64,000 nt of DNA from VAZQ01 sp963817135 (GCA_963817135.1 CAWFNG010000017.1:1-64000), one strand, 5' to 3'. Shown: positions 1 through 9,100, numbered from the stretch's first letter. Numbers and translations are program-made. The notes: a model not told the origin generated them from the letters alone.

Positions 1-238
1 TTGATGCTAAGCGGCCGGGAAGGTTGCATTGCGATAACTGCAGGTATTGAACCCAAACCGGAAGTGGAGTGTGCATCGCAGCACGCAAGACAAGGGTCGA
101 TTTTTGAAAGTGGCGAGGAGCGATTCTCGCCCCGCGACCATGCTAAGACCCCGTTCCAAAGACCCCCTACCGCCGCGCCCTGATGTGCTATGTTTTGAAG
201 CGTATGGCGTAGTCCTGAGGCTCCTGGGGAGGGACTAG

Positions 239-1219
239 ATGCGGCGGCGCGAGTTCATCACGCTGCTCGGTGGCACAGCGGCTACTTGGCCGCTCGCGGC
301 GCGCGCGCAGCAATCGATACCCGTGGTTGGGTTTCTCCACGTCGCATCGCCCGACGGCAGTGCGTTCCGTGTACGTGCATTTCGCCAGGGTCTGAAAGAA
401 GCCGGTTTCGCAGAGGGCGAGAATGTAGCGATCGAATACCGGTGGGCTGACAATCAAGCCGATAGGCTGCCGTTGCTAGCGGCGGACCTTGTAAGGCGCC
501 GCGTAGCCGTAATTTGTGCGGTCAGTATACCTGCGGCGTTCGCGGCCAAAGCGGCGACAACGACGCTCCCAATTGTGTTCGTTGCCACCGAGGACCCAGT
601 CAAACTTGGTCTTGTCGCCAACCTCGCACGTCCGCAAGGCAATCTGACGGGGATTAATTTTTTCGCGAGCGAGTTGGCGGCGAAGCGACTGGAACTTCTG
701 CTTGAACTTGTGCCGGGGGCCGCTCGTATAGCCGTGCTTGTCGAGCCGAGCAATTCTGTGGCCACCGCGTCGACATTGCGAGATATGGAGGCTGCTGCTC
801 GCGGCACGCAAATACAAATCCAGACTTTCAACGCCAGCAGCAGCGACGAAATCGACGCGGTCTTCGCAAGTTTTGTGCGCGAGCGACCCGATGCCCTCCT
901 CTTAGCAAGTACCCCCTTCTTTACCGACCGGCGTGTCCAACTGGCTCTTTTGGCAGCACTCCACAGGCTTCCTGCGATATATCCGTGGCGTGACTTTGTC
1001 GAAGCAGGGGGCCTGATCAGCTACGGAGCGAGCTTGGGAGATACCTATCGACAGGTCGGCGTCTACACCGGGCGCATCCTCAAGGGCTCGAAGCCTACGG
1101 ACCTGCCTGTGGTGCAATCGACCAAGTTCGAGCTGGTTATCAACCGCCAGACGGCAAAGATTCTCGGTCTCCCAGTGCCACCGACGCTGCTTGCTCGTGC
1201 CGACGAGGTGATCGAGTGA
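239..1219 (+). CDS. Orphan ABC-type solute-binding protein (PF04392), Tat leader
   Basis: Periplasmic ligand-binding receptor of the ABC_sub_bind family. The 326-residue product opens with a twin-arginine leader (RRREFITLLGG, hydrophobic run, cleavage likely after ARAQQ), followed by the two-lobed binding fold and the family's usual C-terminal block ending ARADEVIE. The ATG at 239 has a strong ribosome site, GGGGAGGG at 226-233. The stop overlaps the GTG start of the next paralogue by 4 bp, so the two are translationally coupled. No permease or ATPase gene is near, and the ligand cannot be told from sequence. Family and export route are clear; the transport role is only the family default. 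Confidence 0.9.
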   Translation: MRRREFITLLGGTAATWPLAARAQQSIPVVGFLHVASPDGSAFRVRAFRQGLKEAGFAEGENVAIEYRWADNQADRLPLLAADLVRRRVAVICAVSIPAAFAAKAATTTLPIVFVATEDPVKLGLVANLARPQGNLTGINFFASELAAKRLELLLELVPGAARIAVLVEPSNSVATASTLRDMEAAARGTQIQIQTFNASSSDEIDAVFASFVRERPDALLLASTPFFTDRRVQLALLAALHRLPAIYPWRDFVEAGGLISYGASLGDTYRQVGVYTGRILKGSKPTDLPVVQSTKFELVINRQTAKILGLPVPPTLLARADEVIE

Positions 1220-2218
1220 GTGCGCCGTTGAAACGACGTGAGTTCATACCGCTTCTCGGCGTCGCGGCTGCGTGGCCGCTCGTGGCGCGCGCGCAGCAGC
1301 CAGACCGGATGCGGCGCATCGGCGTGCTGATGGGCTATGCCGAGAACGACTCGGAAGCTCAGGCCTGGGTCGCGGCGTTTCGGGAGGGAACTCCAGAAGC
1401 TCGGGTGGACGGAGGGCCGCAACATCCGGGTCGACACTCGCTGGGCGGCGTCCAACGCGGAGGCGATGCAACGGTTCGCGCAGGAACTCGTCGCACTGCA
1501 ACCCGACCTCATTCTTTCGCAAGTCACCCCAACAACCGCGGCGCTGCTGCAACAGACGCGCACCATCCCGATCGTGTTCGCGATGGTTGCCGATCCAGTC
1601 GGCAGCGGCTTCGTCGCGAGCCTGGCGCGGCCGGGCGGCCACGTCACCGGTTTCGCCACGTTAGAGGGCTCGCTGGGCGGCAAGTGGTTAGATCTGCTCA
1701 AGGAGATCGCACCGCGCGTCGCTAGGGTCGCCATGCTGTTCGACCCAGCAATGGCAACATTTGCTGAAATTTACCTGAACTCCTTCAAAGCCGCTGCTGC
1801 ATCTTTCGGCCTAGAGGCGATCGCGGCGCCCGTTCACGACACGTCCGAGCTCGAATCCGTTGTTGCCGCGCAGGCTCGCGAACCGAATAGTGGCTTGATC
1901 GTGGTGCCGGATTCCTTCTTCAACGTCCATCGCGCGGAGATTACATCGCTGGCTGCTCGCTATCGTCTCCCTGCCGTCTATCCATACCGTCCGTTCACTG
2001 AACTCGGCGGCCTGCTGTCCTACGGATTTGACCGGCTCGATAATTTTCGGCGCGCAGCCGGCTATGTCGATCGCATCCTCAAGGGCGAGAAGCCGGCCGA
2101 CCTACCGGTGCAGGCGCCGACCAAGTATGAGTTGGTGGTCAATCTTAAGACTGCCAAGACGCTCGGGCTCGACGTGCCTTTCCTTCTCCAACAGCGCGCT
2201 GACGAGGTGATCGAGTGA
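1216..2218 (+). pseudogene. Frameshifted PF04392 solute-binding protein
   Basis: Second member of a tandem SBP pair, starting at a GTG that overlaps the upstream stop. The Tat leader (KRREFIPLLGVAAAWPL) and the first 50 or so residues are in one frame. The rest, from LQKLGWTEGRN to the terminal QQRADEVIE, is in the +1 frame. One surplus A at about 1390, inside GGGAGGGAACTCC, accounts for the break; removing it restores a full-length protein of about 333 residues. The body looks conserved, so the lesion is recent or a sequencing error. The end overlaps the following dioxygenase-like gene by 4 bp. Confidence 0.85.
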
Positions 2219-2634
2219 CGGACGGACCGCCGAACACAAAGCATCCGGTGGCGGATGAGGAGTGCAACCACGCAACCGTGGCTCCCGTCATAGGCCCTGA
2301 GATCATTCGGCATTACCATGCTCACGTCTATTACGATCCGGTGAGCCGTGATCGCGCGGCCCGCCTGCGCGAGCGTGTGGCAGCGGTCTTCCCGGACGCA
2401 ACGCTTGGACGCTGGCACCACGATCCGGTCGGGCCGCATACGCAAGCGATGTATCAAATCGCTTTCCCGACGACCTTGCTGGCGTCGTTCCTTCCGTGGC
2501 TGATGCTCAACCGAGAGGGTCTAAGCATCTTGCTCCATCCGGGCACCGGCGATTCCTACGCTGATCACACCAACCACGCTGTCTGGTTCGGCAACGTGCT
2601 GCAGCTCCGGCTGGATGCTTTGCGTAGGGCGTAG
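2215..2634 (+). CDS. DOPA 4,5-dioxygenase family protein
   Basis: A 139-residue protein matching the small DOPA-dioxygenase family (PF08883), non-haem iron enzymes or relatives that cleave catechol rings at the extradiol position. Visible signatures are HYHAHVYYDP (metal-binding His residues) near residue 33, GPHTQAMYQIAF near residue 68 and LLHPGTGDSYADHTNHAVWFG near the C-terminus. It has no signal peptide and is therefore cytoplasmic. The GTG start at 2215 overlaps the stop of the preceding SBP gene, making it the third cistron of a coupled run. Coupling to receptors hints at an aromatic ligand, but that is inference. Confidence 0.82.
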   Translation: MTDGPPNTKHPVADEECNHATVAPVIGPEIIRHYHAHVYYDPVSRDRAARLRERVAAVFPDATLGRWHHDPVGPHTQAMYQIAFPTTLLASFLPWLMLNREGLSILLHPGTGDSYADHTNHAVWFGNVLQLRLDALRRA

Positions 2635-2699
2635 AAGAACCACCGCTCCTTGACTTCGGCGCGGCCTGGCTTCCCGGTACTCTGCGGATGTCAGCTCCT

Positions 2700-2812
2700 G
2701 TGCACTTCTCGGGCAAACCGATCAGCTTGAGACATAGTCTGCTGATTGGGGTGAAGCGGTCATCAGTACTGCGGTGCAGTAACAGCAGGAATTGACCCAA
2801 CTCGGACATCGC
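2700..2812 (+). repeat. Dispersed intergenic repeat, longest copy
   Basis: Non-coding block beginning GCACTTCTCGGGCAA and containing CTGATTGGGGTGAAGCGG, GCGGTGCAGTAACAGC and TTGACCCAACTCGGACAT. Parts recur in the same order at about 5875-5975, at 8400-8462 (left part) and at 42661-42708 (right part). It lies just downstream of the dioxygenase gene. It looks like a degenerate, genome-wide repeat rather than a gene. Confidence 0.6.
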
Positions 2813-2839
2813 TGCATCGCAGCAAGCTGCGTCTCGCTA

Positions 2840-3820
2840 TTACTCGATCACCTTGTCGGCGCGCTGCTGGAGTTGGAACGGCACGTCGAGGCCGAGCGCC
2901 TTGGCGGTGATCAGGTTGATGACAAAATCGAATTTGGTCGGCTGCTCGACCGGGATGTCGCCTGGCTTCGCCCCGCGCAGAATCTTGTCGACAAATTCGG
3001 CGGCGCGCCGGAATAGGTCCGGGAAGTTTGGTCCATAGGACATCAGTCCTCCAGCTTCGACGAGCTCCCGAAATCCGTGCATTGTCGGTAGTCGGGCCCC
3101 GAGCGCCAAGGTGTTGATGCGAACCTGATTGGTTTGCACCAGCGGGTCGGTAACGACATAAAGTGCCCCCGCGCGGCCCTTGAGCGCCTCGAAGCCTAGC
3201 GCGATATCCTCCGTTCACCGGATTTCGAATGGGGCGACTTCGAGACCGAACGTGCTAGCTGCTGCCTGAATCTCGCGCATATCCAGCACGGCGTTGGGAC
3301 TGCCGACATTGGCCAAGATCGCCAACCGGCGGAGATCGGGTATAAGCTCGCGCAAGAGTTCAAGTCGTTTGCCAGCAAGATCGGTCTGCTGGATCGACGA
3401 GCCGGTGACGTTGCCTCCCGGTCGGGCCAGACTCGCGACCAAGCCGGTGCCGACCGGGTCCCCTGCAGCTGCGAAGACGATCGGTATGGCCGAAGTCGCC
3501 TGCTTGGCCGCGAGGGCTGGTGTGGTTCCCGACGTGACAATGACATCGACCTTGAGCCGGATGAACTCGGCCGCGATCTCGGCGGCGCGCTCGGCGCGTC
3601 CCTCCGCCCAGCGAACCTCGATCGCGACGGTTCGACCCTCGATCCAACCGAGTTCGCGCAGTCGCTGCATAAAAGCGGCAACCCTTTGACTATCGACCAA
3701 TGGCGCGGTCGCGCCTAAGAGCCCGATGATCGGTAGCTTCGCCGGCTGCTGTGCGCGGGCAGCGAGTGGCCACACGAACGCCGAGCCGCCGAGAAGGTTG
3801 ATGAACTGCCGCCTTCTCAT
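2840..3820 (-). pseudogene. PF04392 solute-binding protein with one in-frame stop
   Basis: Full-length SBP reading frame (327 codons) on the minus strand, with a Tat leader (RRRQFINLLGGSAFVWPL) and a C-terminus ending QRADKVIE. It is interrupted once, by TGA at 3215-3217, where relatives carry an Arg (FEIR then R.EDIA). CGA to TGA is a single transition. Both halves remain in the same frame with no other lesion, so this is a young nonsense allele, a read error, or two fragments. The ATG overlaps the stop of the upstream SBP at 3817 by 4 bp. Confidence 0.85.
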
Positions 3821-4812
3821 TCGATCAGCTCGTCGGCACGCCCGGTCAGTGGGAGCGGCACGGTGATGCCGAGCGCCTTGGCAGTCTTTAGGTTGATGAT
3901 CAGTTCGACTTTGGTGGCTTGCTGGACCGGCATATCGGCGGGTTTTTCGCCGTTCAGAATCCGGCCGCTGTAGACGCCGGCCAGACGGTACGAGTCCGTA
4001 AGACTGGCTCCATAGCTCGCTAAGCCACCGGCCGCGGCGAACGTGCGCAACTGGTAAATCGTGGGCACCGCATGGCGCATGGTCAGCTCGCCGAGCTGTT
4101 CGCTCCGGCTATTGAAGAATGGCTCACCGCCGATCACTAGCCCGCCTGCTCGCAGTTGGACCAAGCTTGCAAAGACCGTATCAAAGTCACGCTCGGTGCT
4201 GGCATGCAGGACATGAAGCTGCAGCCCGAGGGTGCGGGCCGCCGCCTGCAGTTCTTTCGATGTGGTCTCGGCACGAGCGGGATCGGTCGGATTGACGAGC
4301 GCGGCAATCACGGTCACCGTGGGGACCAGCTCATGCAGCAGCTCCAGCCGCTTCGGCCCTAGTTCCACGTCCAAGATGCTCACGCCAGTAATGTTGCCGC
4401 CTGGTCGGTTCAGGCTGGCGACAAGTCCAACTTCGACCGGGTCGAACCCTGCCACGAAGGCGATGGGAATCGTCGCGGTTGCTGCCCTCGCTGCCTGTGC
4501 CGCACGACCATTCGCGGCAATCACGGTTACCTGCCGCCGAACGAGATCGGCTGCCAATGCTGGCAGCCGGTCGTATTGATTCTCCGCGAAGCGGTATTCG
4601 ATCGCTACGTTCTGGCCCACGATATAGCCGGCTTCTTTTAGGCCCCGACGGAACGCAGCCAAAAGATGTGGATCATCGCCGGGCGCCCTGGTGCCGAGAA
4701 ACCCGATCACGGGCATCGCGGGCTGCTGCGCGCTTAGCGGCAGCGGCCACGCTGCCGCTGCGCCGCCGAGGAGCGTGATGAACTCGCGCCGTCTTAATCG
4801 ATTGAACAGCAT
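3817..4812 (-). CDS. Orphan PF04392 solute-binding protein
   Basis: Intact receptor of the same family. The start at 4812 (MLFNRLRRREF) is preferred over the upstream TTG because GGGGAGG lies 4 bases before it. Residues 7-28 form the Tat leader with a cleavage site after LSAQQ. The body carries family landmarks such as FVAGFDPVEVGLVASLNRPGG, and the tail reads PLTGRADELIE. Its stop overlaps the start of the nonsense-bearing SBP, giving a second tandem SBP pair transcribed away from the first. No transporter subunits are adjacent. Confidence 0.88.
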   Translation of the reverse strand: MLFNRLRRREFITLLGGAAAAWPLPLSAQQPAMPVIGFLGTRAPGDDPHLLAAFRRGLKEAGYIVGQNVAIEYRFAENQYDRLPALAADLVRRQVTVIAANGRAAQAARAATATIPIAFVAGFDPVEVGLVASLNRPGGNITGVSILDVELGPKRLELLHELVPTVTVIAALVNPTDPARAETTSKELQAAARTLGLQLHVLHASTERDFDTVFASLVQLRAGGLVIGGEPFFNSRSEQLGELTMRHAVPTIYQLRTFAAAGGLASYGASLTDSYRLAGVYSGRILNGEKPADMPVQQATKVELIINLKTAKALGITVPLPLTGRADELIE

Positions 4813-5075
4813 GTGCCTCCCCAATCCGAGAACCGTATCGGCATCCTATCCAAAATGGCGTATCGCGGTCAGGGGGGTCTGTGACTGACTTCGCAGTGCG
4901 CCGGGAGACCCCATGCGGAATGTCTCTCCCTGGCACGAAGTGAGCGTACCGCCTTGCCCCAGTTACTACTGCTCTCGAATGAATTACGGACGATAGCTGC
5001 TGGGCGGTCACCATTTCCACCCACGCGCAATCGCGACTTGCCTTGGCGTCAATGTACCGACCCTCACTAATGGCA

Positions 5076-5711
5076 TCAGATATCGAAGGCCCGACAGACC
5101 TCGATTGGGTCGGCCTTTGTTTTGAGACCGAGATATCTCGCTGTGCTCTCGATTCTTGCATGGCCCAAGAGCGCTCGAACTGTCTGCAAATCGCCAGTGC
5201 CTTTCAAAATGTGGAGAGCCTTCGTCCGGCGTAAAGACTCTACGCTGTAATCCGAGGGATCGAGTCCCGCCTCGGCAACCCAGAGCTTCAGCAGGCGGTT
5301 CAATTGCCGCTGACCCATCGGATGACGGCCCTCAACGCCACGGCCAGGGAATAGATAATCGGTGCGCTTTTGGCCGGACGCAGTGATCCACTTTTCAAGC
5401 GCCTTTGTAGATGCGTTGGACAAGGCGCATCGGACTGGTGGCATTCCCCTCGCGCGCGCAACCTCAATAACGGGACGCATTGAACCATCGCGACGCTGCA
5501 CATCCCCAACAACGAGAGCGAGCAGGTCTTGTCCGTGCAGCATGGTATCAATTGCCGTCGAGAAGAGAGCCAAATCTCTAAGCCCAGGGACGCCACGATC
5601 CGCGAGAAGGCCCCGAATCCGTTTCACCTGATCCGGCGTGAAGCCGTCTCTTTTGCCAACCTCAAGACCTTTGTTCCAGACTTGCCGTTTGGCCGCCCGC
5701 TTTTTCGCCAT
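5076..5711 (-). CDS. Tyrosine-recombinase-like protein lacking key catalytic residues
   Basis: About 211 residues (start at 5711 chosen for CGGAG nine bases upstream; a longer start at 5756 exists). It is clearly of the phage-integrase fold: SLRRTKALHILKGTG, then LLGHARIESTARYLG with the nucleophile Tyr. Aligned by eye with the related gene at 51911, the first catalytic Arg (KLRGCD there) is His here (MLHGQD), and the His of the H-x-x-R box (HSLRR) is Glu (ESLRR). Two of the core catalytic positions are therefore changed, so activity is doubtful; it may be decaying or act only by DNA binding. No core-binding domain is present at the N-terminus. Confidence 0.75.
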   Translation of the reverse strand: MAKKRAAKRQVWNKGLEVGKRDGFTPDQVKRIRGLLADRGVPGLRDLALFSTAIDTMLHGQDLLALVVGDVQRRDGSMRPVIEVARARGMPPVRCALSNASTKALEKWITASGQKRTDYLFPGRGVEGRHPMGQRQLNRLLKLWVAEAGLDPSDYSVESLRRTKALHILKGTGDLQTVRALLGHARIESTARYLGLKTKADPIEVCRAFDI

Positions 5712-6101
5712 AGCTTTTCGCTCCGATGATTTATCGATGCTGGTCGCGCGAGGCATCGAAACGGTCTGATGTGAGTTTCACCATCGTGCACATCACTTGG
5801 CAAGTTGAGCGCCCTCTCGCCGCGATGCAGCATTCGAGGCGACTAAATGACGGGGATGCCTACAGCAGCTTTTTGGCACGACTCGAAAGCGCGCGAAACG
5901 ATTCCGCTAACCGGGGTGAAGCAGACAGCATTGTTGCGGCGCGGTAATGCGTGCAATTGACCCATCTCGGACCTAAGTGCCTTAAGATTTTTGCTGCGCA
6001 CAAATTGCCGCACCGCCCACCAGTTTCCCTCGGCGTACTTTCCTGTTTTGATTGGCCGAGGTGAAGCCGAATTAAGCATGATCATGGCCTCGGGCGAAGG
6101 A
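5712..6101. other. Intergenic stretch with a repeat copy
   Basis: No convincing gene. The part from about 5875 to 5975 resembles the repeat at 2700-2812, sharing GGGGTGAAGC, GCGGTAA and TTGACCC..CTCGGAC. The remainder shows nothing I can name. Confidence 0.5.
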
Positions 6102-7079
6102 ATGAAACGGCGCGATTTCATCATGCTTATCGGCGGCGCGGCTCTCGCGAGACCGGTCGCCGCCCGGGCACAGCGGCCAGCACGCATTGGATTTCTAGGT
6201 TTCGGGACTGCTGCCGCAACCGCGGACCGGGTGGAGGCACTGCGGGCCGGCCTTCGCGATCTTGGCTATCTCGAGGGCAAGAACATTGTCATCGACTTCC
6301 GCTGGGCAGAAGTGGTGGACAGACTGCGCGAGCTTGCGGCCGAGCTGGTGCGCGAGAATGTCGACGTCATCTTCGCGACGTCTTCAACCGAGGTCGAGGT
6401 CGCCCGACAGGCGACCACGACCATCCCAATCGTGTTCTCCACCCATTTCGATCCCGTCGGCATCGGTCATGTGTCGAGCCTCGCGCGACCCGGCGGCAAC
6501 ATCACAGGATTGGCGGCGCTACAAACGGAGTTCACCGGCAAGTCACTGGAGATGCTGGCGCAAGCCGCGCCGCACGTAAAAAAGATAGGAGTGCTCTGGA
6601 GTCCTACTGCGCCACACAGTCCTGTTTTGCAGGCGCTCGAAATCGCCGGTGTCAAATTGGGGGTCTCGCTTCAACTGACACCGGTGCGAACCGTCGAGGA
6701 ATTCGAGGGCGCATTCGCGACGATGACCAAAGAACGCGTTGACGCCATTTTTGTCGTGGCTTCGTCGCTCACCGGTCGCGGCCGCGCTGCGCCCATGCTA
6801 CTGGCCGAGCTGGCAATGAAGCACCGCTTGCCGAGCATGTTCGGGTACAAGGCGAGTGTGGTCGCCGGCGGTCTCATGAGCTACTCGCCAAACTACGTCG
6901 AGCTCACTCGGCTTGCCGCTACCTACATCGACAAAATACTGAAGGGCGCCAAACCTGCTGATTTGCCGGTCGAGCAGGCGACCAGGTTCGAGCTGGTGAT
7001 CAACATGAAGACCGCAAAGGCGCTCGGGCTCACGATCCCGCCTACATTGCTGGCTTTCGCCAACGAAGTGATCGAATAA
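6102..7079 (+). CDS. Orphan PF04392 solute-binding protein
   Basis: Intact receptor with a Tat leader at the very N-terminus if the ATG at 6102 is used (MKRRDFIMLIGGAAL, cleavage after ARAQ). Upstream ATG codons at 6078 and 5991 would add extensions not seen in paralogues. Body motifs include IVIDFRWAE, ARPGGNITG and LPVEQATRFELVINMKTAKALGL; the tail reads AFANEVIE. Single gene, no transporter partners. The ligand is unknown. Confidence 0.87.
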   Translation: MKRRDFIMLIGGAALARPVAARAQRPARIGFLGFGTAAATADRVEALRAGLRDLGYLEGKNIVIDFRWAEVVDRLRELAAELVRENVDVIFATSSTEVEVARQATTTIPIVFSTHFDPVGIGHVSSLARPGGNITGLAALQTEFTGKSLEMLAQAAPHVKKIGVLWSPTAPHSPVLQALEIAGVKLGVSLQLTPVRTVEEFEGAFATMTKERVDAIFVVASSLTGRGRAAPMLLAELAMKHRLPSMFGYKASVVAGGLMSYSPNYVELTRLAATYIDKILKGAKPADLPVEQATRFELVINMKTAKALGLTIPPTLLAFANEVIE

Positions 7080-7099
7080 GCTGCCGTCCAGGGCTGTGT

Positions 7100-7492
7100 T
7101 CACATGCCCCGCTGTGCCGCCGAGCTCGCCCATTCGCCGGTACAGGTATCTCGGAACGTCACGACACCGTTACCGTCGTATTCCTTTCTCAGACAGTTCG
7201 ACGTCGCTGTATTTGTTTTCGCATCCGCGTTCGACGGCGTCGTCGACTTTGTCGTTTTGGCCGTTGAGCCGTTGCCCGAACGCTTCGACCTCGCCGACTC
7301 TGCAGTTTCGGCGGCTTCGGCGGCCGCAGCTCTGGCGTGAGAGATGGCGTTCCTGATCAAGCACGACCTTTCCTCGTCAACGGAATCGGCGTTGGAGCAG
7401 GGCCGGGCGTAGGCCGACGTAGAACTTGCCGCCGCAGCGCCGAGCGTCACGGCGGTCGCGCAGGCCAGAAAGAAAGCGCGGTTCATGAGCAT
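7100..7492 (-). CDS. Small secreted protein with CLxKE..D.CT.EW motif
   Basis: 130 residues. An N-terminal Sec signal peptide (MLMNRAFFLACATAVTLG, cleavage near AYA) is followed by an Ala/Ser/Thr/Lys-rich low-complexity middle and a compact C-terminal motif, NCLRKEYDGNGVVTFRDTC followed by TGEWA. The same motif occurs twice in the gene at 18571. The two Cys in each unit suggest a disulfide in the periplasm. The start at 7492 has GGGAG eight bases upstream. Function not recognised. Confidence 0.65.
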   Translation of the reverse strand: MLMNRAFFLACATAVTLGAAAASSTSAYARPCSNADSVDEERSCLIRNAISHARAAAAEAAETAESARSKRSGNGSTAKTTKSTTPSNADAKTNTATSNCLRKEYDGNGVVTFRDTCTGEWASSAAQRGM

Positions 7493-7795
7493 GGCTGTCT
7501 CTCCCTTAAGCCCCTCGGCAAGGCTCGCCTCGGGCGACGCGCAACCCTACGCGTTTCCCCGCCCGCGCAATGTGATGGCCGACACACTTTTGCGCTATTA
7601 ATCCACAGGTTCGCTTCTGCTGATTGGGGAGCACCGGACTAAATTGCGGACACAGCTTTTGGGCTGTTCATGACCCAAAGCCGTCATAACGGTGAACGCA
7701 ATTCTCTGTCGCAGAAGGCATCGACTCGGTCCAATTTTCTGAGCTAAGTGAGCGCTGCTGGGACTACCGTCACTCACAGCGCAAGGGTGCGACCC
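7493..7795. other. Intergenic stretch between divergent genes
   Basis: It holds the divergent promoters of the genes at 7492 and 7796, and a fragment (CTGATTGGGGAGCACCGGAC near 7620) reminiscent of the dispersed repeat family. No gene recognised. Confidence 0.4.
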
Positions 7796-8281
7796 ATGAT
7801 GCTCACAAGACGAAAAGCAATCGCATTGTTCCCAACCAGCATGGTGGCTGCTTCAGGTTTTTCTCAATCTGGGGCGGCTCAAACAAGGGACCCCCCGAGA
7901 GAAATCCAGACCCTTATCGATAATCACATCAACGGTTTCAACACCCAGAATATCGAGCTTTTCCTTGGCGTTTTTGGGGACACCGCCATCATCATTGATG
8001 GCATCGCACCTTATCGCTGGTTGAACCCGAATGCTCCGGCCAATTGGCTTGCTGACGTAGAAAAGTGGCGTAAGGACCTTGGGGTCTCGCACGAGCACCT
8101 GTCGTACGAGATGGGATTCTGGAACGTGGAAGGCTCCGACGCGTACGCCGTCATAGCGGGGACGCTCACGGTAACCATTAAGGGTCAAACCGTCGCTCGG
8201 ACCGGCACCCTCGCATATACGTTTTCAAAGCACGGCGAGCGGTGGAAGATCGACGCACAGGCGTGGGGGCGCACGTCGTAA
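7796..8281 (+). CDS. Exported NTF2/SnoaL-like protein
   Basis: About 161 residues from the ATG at 7796 (MMLTRRKAIALF); the upstream start at 7748 would bury the leader. The twin-arginine-type leader is followed by a single NTF2-like alpha+beta cone: REIQTLIDNHINGFNTQNIELFLGVF-type helix, then GTLTVTIKGQTVARTG and HGERWKIDAQAW strands. Such domains bind small hydrophobic ligands or catalyse isomerisation. The reaction cannot be assigned. It stands alone between unrelated genes. Confidence 0.7.
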   Translation: MMLTRRKAIALFPTSMVAASGFSQSGAAQTRDPPREIQTLIDNHINGFNTQNIELFLGVFGDTAIIIDGIAPYRWLNPNAPANWLADVEKWRKDLGVSHEHLSYEMGFWNVEGSDAYAVIAGTLTVTIKGQTVARTGTLAYTFSKHGERWKIDAQAWGRTS

Positions 8282-8399
8282 AGCGTGCAAGCCCCATCGC
8301 CCACACGGTCTTTTTTCTGCCGCATCGTTGCACGGTCCATGGTGTAACCTCGTGTATTCGCCCCTCCAATTGATCGCCTGCGGGCGAATGACCGTTGAT

Positions 8400-8462
8400 G
8401 GCACTTCTCGGGCAAGATGATCAGCTGAAATAACGTCTGTTGATTGCGGTTAAGCAGACCTA
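8400..8462 (+). repeat. Partial copy of the dispersed intergenic repeat
   Basis: It starts GCACTTCTCGGGCAAGATGA and continues to TTGATTGCGGTTAAGCAGAC, matching the left half of the block at 2700-2812. It stops next to the IS91 remnant, as if the element inserted into, or deleted from, this repeat. Confidence 0.55.
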
Positions 8463-8945
8463 ATGCGAGAGCGTCAAGAACCCGCTGTTGTGCAGGGTTT
8501 CGGATGCCGGCCTGAGTGCCACCACCTCAGAAACCCGCAATCCGGCACCGTAGGTGGCACTGAATGCGGCCTTGTACTTCGGTCCGGGTGCTGCCTCCAA
8601 CAGGCGTACGATCTCTTCCTCGCTTAACACCGCCGGCAACTTGCGCGGTTCGCGCACAAGCGTAAGGTATCGAGCCATATGCATTCGATCGAGCGTCACA
8701 GTGAAGAAGAAGCGCAACGCCGAAACCGAGCCGTTCATGGTCGGCGGCCGCACGCCTGTTCGTCTCTGATGCAGCTGGAAGCGGCGAAGATCCTCAGCCG
8801 TTGCCGTATTCGGCGAGCGACCGAGGAAAGCTGTGAAAGTCTTGACGTGGCGGATATAGTCGTTGCGGGTCTTCTCGCCGAAATCGCGCACGGTCATGTC
8901 TTCGATCATGCGCTGGCGCAGTGGACTGATGGGCTTCTCGCTCAT
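8460..8945 (-). pseudogene. Truncated IS91-associated tyrosine recombinase
   Basis: Residues 1-145 are nearly identical to the full-length recombinase at 46435-47331 (MSEKPISPLRQRMIEDMTVR onward, through GAGLRVSEVV). After the first catalytic Arg region the homology stops, and a 15-residue unrelated tail leads to a stop. The catalytic H-x-x-R, H and Tyr are absent, so it cannot recombine DNA. It is part of the element remnant at 8505-9100. Confidence 0.85.
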
Positions 8946-9100
8946 CGCGGTGCTCCTGTCTTGAGGTGGAGGTTACTGACCCCTCGATCCTCAAGACGGG
9001 ACACCGTCCTGTCACCTCGTTCGGCTCACCTCGTCACATGCATCCACTGCCGCTTGCTCAGTCTTCGCGCGCAGCGCGCTCCCGCGTAAGCGGGTTCGTT
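8505..9100 (-). mobile_element. Remnant of the IS91-type element (recombinase end)
   Basis: About 600 bp colinear with 46890-47486 of the complete element. It covers the 5' two-fifths of the recombinase gene, its leader and the terminal hairpin, and both copies end at the same sequence (CGGGTTCGTT). By eye identity is around 90 percent, with clustered differences near 9020-9045. The transposase end is missing. Confidence 0.8.
9081..9094. repeat. Terminal hairpin of IS91 remnant
   Basis: CCCGC-GTAA-GCGGG, a perfect 5-bp stem, lies six bases from the point where similarity between the two element copies ends. The same hairpin is at 47467-47480. Subterminal hairpins at the ends are typical of rolling-circle IS91 elements. 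Confidence 0.7.

Noticed and set aside
1..238. Short plus-strand frames at the window start
   Set aside because: They overlap one another and have no domain; this stretch is better read as the leader of the SBP gene at 239.
5085..5120. Hairpin-like AAGGCCCGAC..GTCGGCCTTTGTTTT as a terminator
   Set aside because: The stem is imperfect and it lies inside the recombinase-like gene on the other strand; no plus-strand gene ends there.
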